A program made the position numbers and the translations under genes. A model generated the notes under the pieces. The model saw only the letters and a program-made list of their open reading frames with translations, was not told the origin of the DNA and did not search any database. Below, piece by piece: positions 16,735 to 25,261 of a stretch of 28,809 nucleotides of DNA (positions within the stretch are counted from its first letter, which is position 1; the number at the start of each line of letters is the position of its first letter). Origin of the DNA: Erythrobacter sp. (lineage in GTDB: Bacteria > Pseudomonadota > Alphaproteobacteria > Sphingomonadales > Sphingomonadaceae); contig JANQTR010000256.1 in assembly GCA_030731635.1 (NCBI GenBank), positions 1 through 28,809 on the forward strand. Reading direction: 5' to 3'.

Positions 16735-18174
16735 ATGAGCTTCACCGCTGACCGCCTGCTGCTGTTCGGAGCCACCGGCGATCTTGCCCAGCGCATGCTG
16801 CTGCCCAGTCTGTTCGCGCTTGATGCTGACGGATTGCTGGCGGCTGATCTGAAGATCATCGGCACCGCGCGTAGCAGCATGTCCGATAGCGAATACCGCA
16901 ATTTCGCGCGGGCCGCGCTAGAGAAGTATCTTCCGGCTGACCGGCGCGGGCGGATGGCGGAGTTCCTCAACCGGCTTTCCTACCAGACTCTCGATGCGAC
17001 CACGCTCGAAGGGTATGATGATCTCGCCGCCAAGGTTGGCACTCCGGCGCGCGGCCTCGCCATCTTCCTTTCGACCGCACCGAGCCTGTTTGGCCCCACC
17101 ATCAAGGGGCTGCAATCTGCCGGGTTGACGGGCGATAATGTGCGCATGTGCCTCGAAAAGCCGCTCGGCACGGATCTGGCCAGCAGTTGCGAGATCAATG
17201 ACGCGGTCGCGGGCGCCTTTCCCGAAAACCGCATTTTCCGGATCGACCACTATCTCGGCAAGGAGACAGTGCAGAACCTCTTCGCGCTGCGCTTTGCCAA
17301 CCTGATGTTCGAACCGCTGTGGAACGCGGCGCATATTGACCATGTGCAGATCACCGTCGCTGAAACCGTGGGCCTTGAAGGCCGCGTCGCGTTCTACGAT
17401 GATGCAGGCGCGATCCGCGACATGGTGCAGAACCACATGTTGCAATTGCTCGCCCTCGTCGCGATGGAGCCGCCTGCGCATTTCGATGCGACCGCCGTCC
17501 GCGACGAAAAGGTCAAAGTGCTGCGCGCGCTGCGACCTGTTGTCGCTGGAGAAACCGTCACCGGACAATACCGCGCGGGCGCGATCAACGGCGCAGCGGT
17601 GCCAGGTTATGATGAAGAGCTGGGCAAGGACAGCGACACCGAAACCTTCGTCGCGATCAAGGCGCATGTCGATAATTGGCGCTGGAAGGGCGTGCCCTTC
17701 TATCTGCGCACCGGCAAGCGTCTGCCCAAGCGCGTGACCGAGATTATCATCCAGTTCCGCTGTGTGCCCCACAGCATCTTCGCCGGAAAAGGCGCGACGA
17801 TGCAGCCCAACCGGCTGGTGATCGGCATTCAGCCGGAAGAGAACATCACGCTGTCACTGATGGCCAAGGTGCCGGGATTGGACCGCGAAGGCATCCGGCT
17901 GCGTCAGGTGCCGCTCAACATCGCGATGCAGGACGCATTTAGCGGTGCGGTGCGGCGGATCGCTTATGAGCGCCTGCTGCTCGATCTGGTTGAAGGTGAT
18001 CAGACGCTGTTTGTGCGGCGCGACGAGGTTGAGGCGCAGTGGGACTGGATCGACGCGATCCGCGCCGGGTGGGCGGCGGAAGGCCTCACCCCCAAAACCT
18101 ATACCGCCGGAAGCTGGGGGCCGAGCGCGGCCATCGCCCTGGCCGAGCGGGACGGAGTAACCTGGCATGAGTAA
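16735..18174 (+). CDS. zwf: Glucose-6-phosphate 1-dehydrogenase
   Basis: This 479-residue cytoplasmic enzyme oxidises glucose 6-phosphate to 6-phosphogluconolactone with NAD(P)+, the entry step of the Entner-Doudoroff route. The Rossmann motif FGATGDLAQR is at 11-20. The substrate-binding signature RIDHYLGKE is at 169-177, with His172 and Lys176, and DMVQNHMLQ carries the proposed catalytic base His234. Length is normal for the family. AAGGGG lies 8 bases before the ATG. The end overlaps edd by 8 bases, which indicates translational coupling. No phosphogluconolactonase gene lies between zwf and edd or elsewhere in the window. Confidence 0.97.
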   Translation: MSFTADRLLLFGATGDLAQRMLLPSLFALDADGLLAADLKIIGTARSSMSDSEYRNFARAALEKYLPADRRGRMAEFLNRLSYQTLDATTLEGYDDLAAKVGTPARGLAIFLSTAPSLFGPTIKGLQSAGLTGDNVRMCLEKPLGTDLASSCEINDAVAGAFPENRIFRIDHYLGKETVQNLFALRFANLMFEPLWNAAHIDHVQITVAETVGLEGRVAFYDDAGAIRDMVQNHMLQLLALVAMEPPAHFDATAVRDEKVKVLRALRPVVAGETVTGQYRAGAINGAAVPGYDEELGKDSDTETFVAIKAHVDNWRWKGVPFYLRTGKRLPKRVTEIIIQFRCVPHSIFAGKGATMQPNRLVIGIQPEENITLSLMAKVPGLDREGIRLRQVPLNIAMQDAFSGAVRRIAYERLLLDLVEGDQTLFVRRDEVEAQWDWIDAIRAGWAAEGLTPKTYTAGSWGPSAAIALAERDGVTWHE

Positions 18175-19981
18175 GCCCATCGACGACACGCTTCACAAGG
18201 TCACCCAGCGTGTGATCGAAAAGTCGCAGGCTTCGCGGCAAACCTATCTCGATCTCATTCGCCGTGAAGGCGACAATATGGGGGAGCGCAGCGCGGTGTC
18301 GTGCTCCAACCTTGCCCATGCCTATGCCGGCGCGGTTGAGGATCAGGCGGCGCTGGTCGCGGGCCGGGGTGCGAATATCGGGATTGTCACCAGTTACAAC
18401 GACATGCTCTCGGCCCACCAACCCTATGGCCGCTACCCTGATCGGCTGAAAATCTACGCCCGCGAAATCGGCGCCACTGCGCAGGTTGCAGGTGGCACGC
18501 CCGCAATGTGTGACGGGGTGACGCAGGGCGAGACGGGCATGGAACTGTCGCTGTTCAGCCGCGATGTGATTGCACTGTCCACCGCCGTCGCGCTCAGCCA
18601 TGCGATGTATGACGGCACGCTGATGCTCGGCATTTGCGACAAGATCGTGCCGGGATTGCTGATGGGCGCACTGCGGTTCGGTCACCTGCCAGTAATCTTC
18701 GTGCCATCAGGCCCGATGCCAACAGGCATTCCAAACAAGGAAAAACAGCGCGTCCGCCAGCTTTATGCCGAGGGCAAGGCGACCCGCGCCGAATTGCTGG
18801 CGAGCGAGATGGCCAGCTACCATTCGCCCGGCACCTGCACCTTTTATGGCACCGCCAATTCGAACCAGATGATGATGGAGATGATGGGGCTGCACATTCC
18901 CGGCAGCGCCTTTATCCAGCCCGGCACGCAATTGCGGCAGGCGCTCGACCGGGAAGCGATGCACCGTGTCGCAGCGCTGGGGCGCAAGGGCGATGATTAC
19001 CGCCCGCTGGGCCTGTGCGTAGACGAAAAGGCAATCATCAACGCGGCCGTGGGCCTGCTTGCTACCGGCGGATCGACCAACCATGCGATCCACCTGCCAG
19101 CGATGGCCCGGGCTGCGGGCGTGATCTTCGACTGGGATGATCTTTCCGAGCTTTCCAGCGCGGTGCCGCTTATTGCGCAGGTCTATCCCAATGGCGCGGG
19201 CGATGTGAACCAGTTCCACGCGGCGGGCGGCATGGGCTATGTGATCGGCGAACTGCTGGCAGCAGGCCTTGCTCACCCCGATATTCTAACCGTGGGACGC
19301 GGCGATTTCAGCGATTACGCGCGCGAACCCGGCCTTGAGGGCGAGGCGCTGGTCTGGCGCGACGTTGGCGCGTCGGGGGATGACACCATGCTGCGCCCTG
19401 TTAGCAGCCCGTTCAAGCCCGATGGCGGGATGCGCCTGCTCACCGGCAATCTCGGCCGCGCCTGTTTCAAAACCTCGTCTGTGAACCACGATCGCTGGAC
19501 CATCGAAGCTCCGTGCCGTGTGTTCGAGGATCAGGCCAGTGTCGCCGCCGCGTTCAAGGCGGGTGAACTTGACCGTGACGTGGTGGTCGTCGTCCGTTTC
19601 CAAGGCCCCCGCGCCAACGGGATGCCGGAACTGCACTCGCTCAGCCCGCAATTGGGCGTTTTGCAGGATCGCGGGTTCCGGGTCGCGCTGGTCACTGATG
19701 GCCGGATGTCAGGCGCGAGCGGCAAGGTGCCTGCCGCGATTCATTGCACCCCCGAAGCGCTCGGCGGCGGTCCGCTGGCGCGTTTGCGCGATGGCGATCT
19801 GGTCAAGGTCTGCGCGGTGACCTGCGAACTCACCACCACCGCAGATCTGGCGGCACGCGAACCGGTAGCCGACCCCCACGGGGCGCAGGGTGTGGGCCGC
19901 GAATTGTTCGGCATGTTCCGCCGCTTCGCCGATGGTGCGGAACAGGGCGCCACCGCAATGCTCGCTACCGGAGGGATGTAA
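18167..19981 (+). CDS. edd: Phosphogluconate dehydratase
   Basis: This 604-residue iron-sulfur dehydratase of the IlvD/Edd family converts 6-phosphogluconate to 2-keto-3-deoxy-6-phosphogluconate. It shows GGTPAMCDGVTQG (109-121), GICDKI with Cys157 and GTCTFYGTANSNQ with Cys224, positions that match the Fe-S ligand cysteines of the family, and a C-terminal VTDGRMSGASGKVPAAIH segment typical of Edd. Length matches E. coli Edd (603). The start lies inside the zwf end (ATGAGTAA), with GGAG 9 bases upstream. eda begins two bases after its TAA. Confidence 0.97.
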   Translation: MSKPIDDTLHKVTQRVIEKSQASRQTYLDLIRREGDNMGERSAVSCSNLAHAYAGAVEDQAALVAGRGANIGIVTSYNDMLSAHQPYGRYPDRLKIYAREIGATAQVAGGTPAMCDGVTQGETGMELSLFSRDVIALSTAVALSHAMYDGTLMLGICDKIVPGLLMGALRFGHLPVIFVPSGPMPTGIPNKEKQRVRQLYAEGKATRAELLASEMASYHSPGTCTFYGTANSNQMMMEMMGLHIPGSAFIQPGTQLRQALDREAMHRVAALGRKGDDYRPLGLCVDEKAIINAAVGLLATGGSTNHAIHLPAMARAAGVIFDWDDLSELSSAVPLIAQVYPNGAGDVNQFHAAGGMGYVIGELLAAGLAHPDILTVGRGDFSDYAREPGLEGEALVWRDVGASGDDTMLRPVSSPFKPDGGMRLLTGNLGRACFKTSSVNHDRWTIEAPCRVFEDQASVAAAFKAGELDRDVVVVVRFQGPRANGMPELHSLSPQLGVLQDRGFRVALVTDGRMSGASGKVPAAIHCTPEALGGGPLARLRDGDLVKVCAVTCELTTTADLAAREPVADPHGAQGVGRELFGMFRRFADGAEQGATAMLATGGM

Positions 19982-19983
19982 TA

Positions 19984-20595
19984 GTGACGACGATTGATGA
20001 ACTGATGCGGGTGGCCCCGGTGATACCGGTGATCGTGATTGACGATATCGCCCACGCCGTGCCGCTGGCCGAGGCGTTGGTGGCGGGCGGATTGCGAGTG
20101 CTCGAAGTCACCTTGCGCACTCCGGCCGCGCTGGCGGCGATCACCGCGATGAAGGCGGTTCCCGGCGCGATTGTCGGTGCAGGCACGGTGACCAACCCAC
20201 GCGAGCTTGATGCGGCGCTGGCGGCGGGGAGCGAGTTCATCGTCTCCCCCGGCCTGACCGAGCCGTTGGGCAAGGCGGCGATTGCCGCTGGCGTCCCGTT
20301 TCTGCCCGGCATCGCCAATGCGGGCGACATCATGCGCGGGCTTGATCTGGGGCTCAACCGGTTCAAGTTCTTCCCGGCGATGGCGGCGGGCGGCCTGCCC
20401 GCGCTGAAGGCGCTGGCCGCGCCGTTTGGTCAGTGCCGGTTTTGTCCCACCGGCGGGATCGGGCCAGACAATGCGGCCGAATGGCTCGCGTTTGAACCGG
20501 TGCTTTGCGTCGGCGGCAGCTGGGTTTCACCCAAGGGTGCGCCCGATAAGCCCGCGATTGAGGCGATGGCGCGTGCGGCCTGCGGCTTACGCTAA
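19984..20595 (+). CDS. eda: KDPG aldolase (2-dehydro-3-deoxy-phosphogluconate aldolase)
   Basis: This 203-residue class I aldolase splits KDPG into pyruvate and glyceraldehyde 3-phosphate, ending the Entner-Doudoroff path. LEVTLRTP holds catalytic Glu41, GAGTVTN the phosphate-site loop, and RFKFFPA the Schiff-base Lys128. CPTGGI follows near 154-159. The start is a GTG two bases after the edd stop, with GGAGG 9 bases upstream; the frame runs further upstream inside edd, but that part is out-of-frame edd sequence. The 3' end overlaps the end of the convergent fructokinase gene by 9 bases. Confidence 0.95.
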   Translation: MTTIDELMRVAPVIPVIVIDDIAHAVPLAEALVAGGLRVLEVTLRTPAALAAITAMKAVPGAIVGAGTVTNPRELDAALAAGSEFIVSPGLTEPLGKAAIAAGVPFLPGIANAGDIMRGLDLGLNRFKFFPAMAAGGLPALKALAAPFGQCRFCPTGGIGPDNAAEWLAFEPVLCVGGSWVSPKGAPDKPAIEAMARAACGLR

Positions 20596-21444
20596 GGCGC
20601 GCTCAGCCAGCATCAGCGCGCCGGTGATCCCGGCATCTTCGCCAAGGCGCGGGCGGATGATGCGATGGCGCGTCCCGCCCGGCAGGTAACCTGCATCAAG
20701 TTCACGCGCCCGCTTTGCCACGCGTTCGATCAGCCCTGGCGTGTTCGCTACCCCGCCGCCGATCACCACGTCTGCCACCGCGACGGTCGCGAACAGCATG
20801 TGGCAGGCCTGCGCGATATAGTCGGCGATCAAGCCATGCGCCGGGTGATCGGCTGGCATGTGAGAAAGCGAAGCGCCCCAGCGTGCGGCGATGGCCGGGC
20901 CGCTGGCAAGCCCTTCGAGGCAATCACCATGATGCGGGCAAATCCCGGGAAAGTCGCGATCTTCTTGGGCGCGGCGCGGGTAGATATGGCCCATTTCTGG
21001 GTGGGCAATCCCGTGCACACAGCGCCCGTCCAGCACCAACCCGCCGCCAATTCCGGTGCCGATCGTGAGATAGGCGAGCGAATTGCACGCCGCCCCTGCT
21101 GCAGAATATTCCGCCAGTGCCGCCGCGTTGACATCAGTATCGAACCCGACCGGTACGCCCAGCTCGCGCGCAAAGAACCCGGCGATGTCGCAATCGGCCC
21201 AGCCGGCCTTGGGCGTATTGGTGATCATCCCCCAGCGCGGGCTGGCCGGATCAAGATCGACCGGGCCAAAGCTGCCGATACCCAATGCGGTGACCTGTCC
21301 CTGCTCGGCAAACCACGCCGCTGCCTCGGCCAAGGTGGTCGCCGCATCGCCGGTCGGGATGCTGCGGCGCGCGGTGATCGTGCGCGGACCTGGCCCGACC
21401 GCGAGCACGAACTTGGTTCCGCCTGCCTCAATCCCGCCCAGCAT
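20587..21444 (-). CDS. ROK-family fructokinase
   Basis: This 285-residue cytoplasmic kinase probably phosphorylates the fructose released by the GH68 enzyme. The sequence follows Zymomonas-type fructokinase closely: EAGGTKF phosphate loop (6-12), GSFGP, ITNTPKAGW, catalytic Asp104 in DTDVNAAAL, and the ROK zinc site HPEMGH...CPHHGDCLEG (His153, Cys169, His171 or 172, Cys175). Its ATG overlaps the GH68 stop (TAATG), so the two are translated as a unit. It ends inside the eda stop region on the opposite strand. Sugar specificity is from family resemblance plus context. Confidence 0.92.
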   Translation of the reverse strand: MLGGIEAGGTKFVLAVGPGPRTITARRSIPTGDAATTLAEAAAWFAEQGQVTALGIGSFGPVDLDPASPRWGMITNTPKAGWADCDIAGFFARELGVPVGFDTDVNAAALAEYSAAGAACNSLAYLTIGTGIGGGLVLDGRCVHGIAHPEMGHIYPRRAQEDRDFPGICPHHGDCLEGLASGPAIAARWGASLSHMPADHPAHGLIADYIAQACHMLFATVAVADVVIGGGVANTPGLIERVAKRARELDAGYLPGGTRHRIIRPRLGEDAGITGALMLAERALA

Positions 21445-22529
21445 TACCCGGCGCGCTCTGGCTGCAAGGCACGCATGGTCGCCCGGTCGCCATCAAGTTC
21501 GAGCTGAAGCAAGGGCGCTGGCACCCCGCCAAAGCTACCATCAGGCAGCATGTCGACAAAACTGCACACCGTCAGGCTGGCATCAACGAACCAGCTATAG
21601 GTCTGAAAAGGCCGGTCTGCCGGGTTGGCCAGCACCAATCCGCTGCCGTTCAAGGGTCGCCATGGTCCCTGCATCGAATCCGCCACCATTCCGTATAATC
21701 CCCCCGGTGCATGGCGCAGATCAGGTGCAAAGGTCGCAGTCTGCGTGGACCAGAAAGCGTAGTAATGTTTCGCGTGAAACACCAGATGAGCACGCTCTAA
21801 CTCGTTGTTGACGCCATCTGCGTGCAGGCAAGGAGGGGTCAAGACCCACCCTGGGGCACCCCTAACCGCCAATCCGAACGCACCATTAAAGGCATTGTCA
21901 GACTGGCCAAGCGAGGCGGTAAAGGCGAGATATTCGGCGCCGTCAGCAGGATCGCGGAAATAGGCCGGATCGCGGAACGCCTTGATCATGCCGGGGGCGC
22001 CATCATGCGCATCGGCGGGCATGTAATCCGCGCCATAGCCTTCAAAACATGCGGTAGGAAAGCTCCACCCCGAAGGCAGGCCACCTGCGCCCACCGGCGC
22101 GCTGGTCTGCCACAATTGCTGCTGATAGCCGCCGGGCCTGGCTGCGGTTCCGGCGGCGGTGAAAAACAGCGTCACGACCCCGTCATCAAACAGCGCAGAC
22201 CCGGCCCATTCGCGTTCATAGGGCACATCCCAATCGGGCAAGACCGGGCCACGATCGGCCCAGACACCGCTGGCCCGTTCGATCCAATGGATTTTCGCTT
22301 CGAAATGCCGCAACGCGGGATCACCCCGGTCCGGCGCGGTCAAGGCCATCCACAACTCGCGCCCGGCGATCAGGGCGGGCTGTCCCGCTCTATCCTGCAC
22401 CGGCCACATGTCCCAATACAGGCGCGCAGGGTCAAGTGCTGAGGGATCAGGCGTAGCAATCGGCGGGATAAGCGCCCCTGCCCCGGCCGTTATCCGGCGT
22501 ACGTGATCCCCGGTCCAGGCGGTGGTCAT
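21444..22529 (-). CDS. GH68 sucrose-cleaving enzyme without signal peptide
   Basis: This 361-residue glycoside hydrolase of family 68 (levansucrase/invertase-type beta-fructosyl enzymes) acts on sucrose. YWDMWPVQ carries nucleophile Asp40, EREWAGSALF the conserved ExSG-like strand, FRDP the transition-state Asp187, and NELERAHLVF the acid/base Glu (Glu245, with Glu243). It is shorter than typical secreted levansucrases (about 420-500) and has no N-terminal signal peptide, so it probably hydrolyses sucrose in the cytoplasm to glucose and fructose. The start ATG has only a weak GGGA about 12 bases upstream. Neighbours are fructokinase (overlapping, downstream) and a TonB-dependent receptor (upstream, 89 bases). 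Whether it makes any levan cannot be told. Confidence 0.9.
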   Translation of the reverse strand: MTTAWTGDHVRRITAGAGALIPPIATPDPSALDPARLYWDMWPVQDRAGQPALIAGRELWMALTAPDRGDPALRHFEAKIHWIERASGVWADRGPVLPDWDVPYEREWAGSALFDDGVVTLFFTAAGTAARPGGYQQQLWQTSAPVGAGGLPSGWSFPTACFEGYGADYMPADAHDGAPGMIKAFRDPAYFRDPADGAEYLAFTASLGQSDNAFNGAFGLAVRGAPGWVLTPPCLHADGVNNELERAHLVFHAKHYYAFWSTQTATFAPDLRHAPGGLYGMVADSMQGPWRPLNGSGLVLANPADRPFQTYSWFVDASLTVCSFVDMLPDGSFGGVPAPLLQLELDGDRATMRALQPERAG

Positions 22530-22567
22530 GACAGCAGATTATCCCAATTCAGATATCAAAGAAGCGA

Positions 22568-22595
22568 CTGGCCGCCGGGGGGAGGTGGCGGCCAG
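22568..22595 (-). terminator. Strong hairpin between receptor and GH68 genes
   Basis: A perfect 9-bp stem, CTGGCCGCC/GGCGGCCAG, encloses a 10-base loop. In the minus-strand transcript the loop reads ACCUCCCCCC and the 3' flank is UCGCUUCUUUGAU, which is only moderately U-rich. The hairpin starts 24 bases after the receptor stop. It may be a partial terminator or an RNA-stability element that makes receptor mRNA differ in level from GH68-kinase mRNA. Confidence 0.55.
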
Positions 22596-22618
22596 CCGTG
22601 ATGCATCAGCGCGGGTTC

Positions 22619-25084
22619 TTAAAAATCGAACCGCACCGAAGCCAGTACTGTCCGGCCTGCGATCGAGCGCGCGCGCACAATGCCATTGCCGGGGATCGAA
22701 CCTTCTTCCGCTTCGGTGAAGCCCGAAACGTTGAACAGGTTCTGTGCATTCAGGCCAACTTCGATCCGATCAATCGGGCGGAAGGCGAGGAACGCGTTGA
22801 CCTGCGCAAAGGCGGGCAGAACCAGATCATTATTGTCCTGCGTGAAGCTGTCGGTGGTGCCAACAATGTTTGCGCCCAGTGTGAACTGGTCGGCTTCATA
22901 CTGCGCCGTTGCCTGATAGACGAAATCAGCCTGGCGGCGCGGCGTGTTGCCGATGGTGGCGACATTCAAAGCATCGACGATTTCCGCATCAGTCCAGGTC
23001 ACGCCCGCCGAAAGGCTGAACGGCCCGCTGCGATACGCGCCTTCAAGTTCAAGGCCGTAAGCTTCAAACTCGGTATCGAACAGCACCACAGGGGCAATGT
23101 CGACATTGGTTTCAGCGGTCTTGGCATAAAACCCGGTGGCGAACAGCGACAGGCCGTTGGCCTGATACTTCAGGCCGGCTTCCAGCTGATCGACCGTGGC
23201 GACCACGCCCGAATCGCCGCCCGGCAGGCTGCCATCGACAGCGCTGACCGCGGGCGAGAACAGGCTACGGTCGGCGGTGTGACGGCCACCCTGACTGTAA
23301 CGGGCAAACAGGCCCAGATCATCGGTGATGAGGTAGTTGGCCCCCAGCGAGAAGCTGAAGTAATCGAAATCATAATTGACCGGACGCGCATTGCCGAGCG
23401 GGAGCACGGCGGTTTGCGCTTCGGCCGGGCTGATGTTGCCGTCATTATCAAAATCGAAGCTGCTTACCCCGATGCCGAACCCGGTATCCGATCCAGTGAT
23501 CGTGCCGCTGGCATCGCCGTAATCATAGCGGATCGAGGCATCGAGCGTCAGGCGGTCGAGTTCCAGCGAGAGCGACGCAAACGGCGCATAGGTGCTGTAA
23601 TCGACGTTGTAATTGCGGCGGCAGCAATTGCCGAAGAAGCTGGCGCTGAACCCGACGGTGCCGTTCTGGGTGACCAGATCGCCGCCTGCATCGCGGATAT
23701 CGACAAGCACCGCCTGGCCATCGCCTTGCACGGTCTGCACGTGGCTGGTCCACAGCCAATCGGTGTTGATCGATTGGCGCGACAGGTAAAAGCCGGTGGT
23801 GAAATTGGCCGAACCGCCGCCGAAATCGAATTCCTTGTTCACGCGGAAATCATTGGTGACATTGTCGAGGCTGTTCAAACGGACGTTGAACACCACCACA
23901 TTGGTCAGCAACCCGTTGCCGCCGATATTGGCCGCATTGGCCACAGCGCCGGTGTTGGGGCCGGACGCGAATTCGATCGTCGAACCCGCGCCGCCGATCC
24001 CATCGGCAATCTCCTGCGCCGCGCCCGCACTCGCCGGGAAGGGCGACTGGAAGCTGCCCGAATTATCGGCAAAGCGGAATCGGTTGGTCAGGGTCCAGCC
24101 GCCGCCCACGTCGATCTCGCTTTCAATCCCGAAGGCGAGGCTTTGCACCGACAAGCCATCGCGGAAATCAAAGCTGGTCGGGTTGTTGCCGCCATCCAGA
24201 GTGACCTGCGGGGTCAGGAACGGGCTGTAGAGTGAGTCCGTGCGCGGATCGAAGCCGGGGATCGCATTGTAATCGGGGCTGGAATTTGTGCCGCCCACGA
24301 ACACCGGCTGCGGCAGAATGGTCGGGGTGCGATCATCAAGATACTTGGCGTTGAAGCGGATGTAACCGCCATCAAATTCCTTGGTGATGTTGGCTTTGAT
24401 CTGGCCGCCATCATAGCCGTTATAGCCAATGTCACGCGGGCCTTCGCCGGTGCGGTAGAAACCGCCGACATGGAAATAGAGATCGTCGGCAAGCGGCGCG
24501 CCATAATCGAAATCGAGCCGGTAGCTTTCGAAATCGAGGCCAACACTGCCCTGGATCGCGCCGCCTTCCTGCTCTCCGGTCTTGGAGATGAAGTTGATGA
24601 CCGCGCCAGGCGCGTTCGATGCAAAGGTTGAAGCCGAACCGCCGCGCACCGCTTCAACGCGGGCGACGCTGCGATCAGCACGCAGGAAGTTATCGGCATT
24701 GCCGAACACGATGTCGCCGAATTCGAGGATCGGCAGGCCATCTTCCTGCAGCTGGATATAGCGCGCACCGCCGGTCGAAACCGGGATGCCGCGCACCGCG
24801 ATGTTAGCGTTGCCTTCGCCGCCCGACGCTTCCGAACGGATGCCGGGGATCTGGCGAATAAGGTCAGCCGATGACGGCGCGGCAAGATTGGCGATGGTAT
24901 CAGCGCCGATGGTGCTGACCGAGACCGAGCTTTCGATCCGGTTCTGGCCGCGCGCAACCGCGGTAACGATGATTTCATTGCCTTCGGTCTCAGCCGATTC
25001 GCCCGCAGCGCTATCCTGAGCAAAAGCCGGAACGGTGAGGCCGCACAGGGCGGCGCTTGCGCAAAGCGCAGTACGAAGTTTCAT
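22619..25084 (-). CDS. TonB-dependent receptor, probable sucrose/oligosaccharide uptake
   Basis: This 821-residue outer-membrane gated channel energised by TonB-ExbB-ExbD has a signal peptide at 1-22 (ending AFA, then Q), a TonB-box-like EIIVTA at 37-42, and a plug domain at about 50-170 with the DGLPI and VEAVRGGSAS motifs. A beta-barrel follows to the terminal FDF. The ATG at 25084 has AGGAG 7 bases upstream; the open frame extends to 25348 but that part crosses the promoter region. It is first in a minus-strand series with GH68 and fructokinase, divergent from a SUT-like permease and LacI gene. Sucrose as ligand is inferred from these neighbours. Two LacI-type operators and a TTAGGCCTAA palindrome (25129-25138) lie upstream. 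Confidence 0.93.
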   Translation of the reverse strand: MKLRTALCASAALCGLTVPAFAQDSAAGESAETEGNEIIVTAVARGQNRIESSVSVSTIGADTIANLAAPSSADLIRQIPGIRSEASGGEGNANIAVRGIPVSTGGARYIQLQEDGLPILEFGDIVFGNADNFLRADRSVARVEAVRGGSASTFASNAPGAVINFISKTGEQEGGAIQGSVGLDFESYRLDFDYGAPLADDLYFHVGGFYRTGEGPRDIGYNGYDGGQIKANITKEFDGGYIRFNAKYLDDRTPTILPQPVFVGGTNSSPDYNAIPGFDPRTDSLYSPFLTPQVTLDGGNNPTSFDFRDGLSVQSLAFGIESEIDVGGGWTLTNRFRFADNSGSFQSPFPASAGAAQEIADGIGGAGSTIEFASGPNTGAVANAANIGGNGLLTNVVVFNVRLNSLDNVTNDFRVNKEFDFGGGSANFTTGFYLSRQSINTDWLWTSHVQTVQGDGQAVLVDIRDAGGDLVTQNGTVGFSASFFGNCCRRNYNVDYSTYAPFASLSLELDRLTLDASIRYDYGDASGTITGSDTGFGIGVSSFDFDNDGNISPAEAQTAVLPLGNARPVNYDFDYFSFSLGANYLITDDLGLFARYSQGGRHTADRSLFSPAVSAVDGSLPGGDSGVVATVDQLEAGLKYQANGLSLFATGFYAKTAETNVDIAPVVLFDTEFEAYGLELEGAYRSGPFSLSAGVTWTDAEIVDALNVATIGNTPRRQADFVYQATAQYEADQFTLGANIVGTTDSFTQDNNDLVLPAFAQVNAFLAFRPIDRIEVGLNAQNLFNVSGFTEAEEGSIPGNGIVRARSIAGRTVLASVRFDF

Positions 25085-25143
25085 GGGTATTCTCCTCTCG
25101 AACTCGCGCTTCTTTGGCGCCGACATCCTTAGGCCTAATCTTC

Positions 25144-25159
25144 TTGCAAACGTTTGCAA
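25144..25159. promoter_or_regulatory. LacI-type operator 1 (perfect palindrome)
   Basis: TTGCAAACGTTTGCAA is a perfect 16-base palindrome centred on CG, typical of LacI/GalR operators. It lies 60 bases upstream of the receptor ATG in the divergent region and is the likely target of the LacI regulator encoded at 26592-27632. Confidence 0.8.
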
Positions 25160-25167
25160 CCGGAAAA

Positions 25168-25183
25168 ATGCAATCGTTTGCAA
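25168..25183. promoter_or_regulatory. LacI-type operator 2
   Basis: ATGCAATCGTTTGCAA matches operator 1 at 14 of 16 positions. The centres are 24 bp apart, so the two sites lie roughly on the same helical face. It lies 79 bases before the permease ATG. Together the pair can control both divergent operons. The intergenic gap is 177 bases and I see no convincing sigma-70 hexamers in it. Confidence 0.75.
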
Positions 25184-25261
25184 ATTGCGCGAAATCATGT
25201 CACTCCAAAGACACAGCGCGGCATAGACCGGCGCATGGGACAGGATCGGAAAAGGCACCAC

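Noticed and set aside
19744..19983. Upstream extension of the eda frame into edd
   Set aside because: The extra residues are out-of-frame edd sequence. The GTG at 19984 has a GGAGG site and gives a normal-length aldolase.
22598..24235. 545-codon plus-strand frame opposite the TonB-dependent receptor
   Set aside because: The minus frame shows a complete plug and barrel with a terminal aromatic residue. The plus frame has no domain and no ribosome site.
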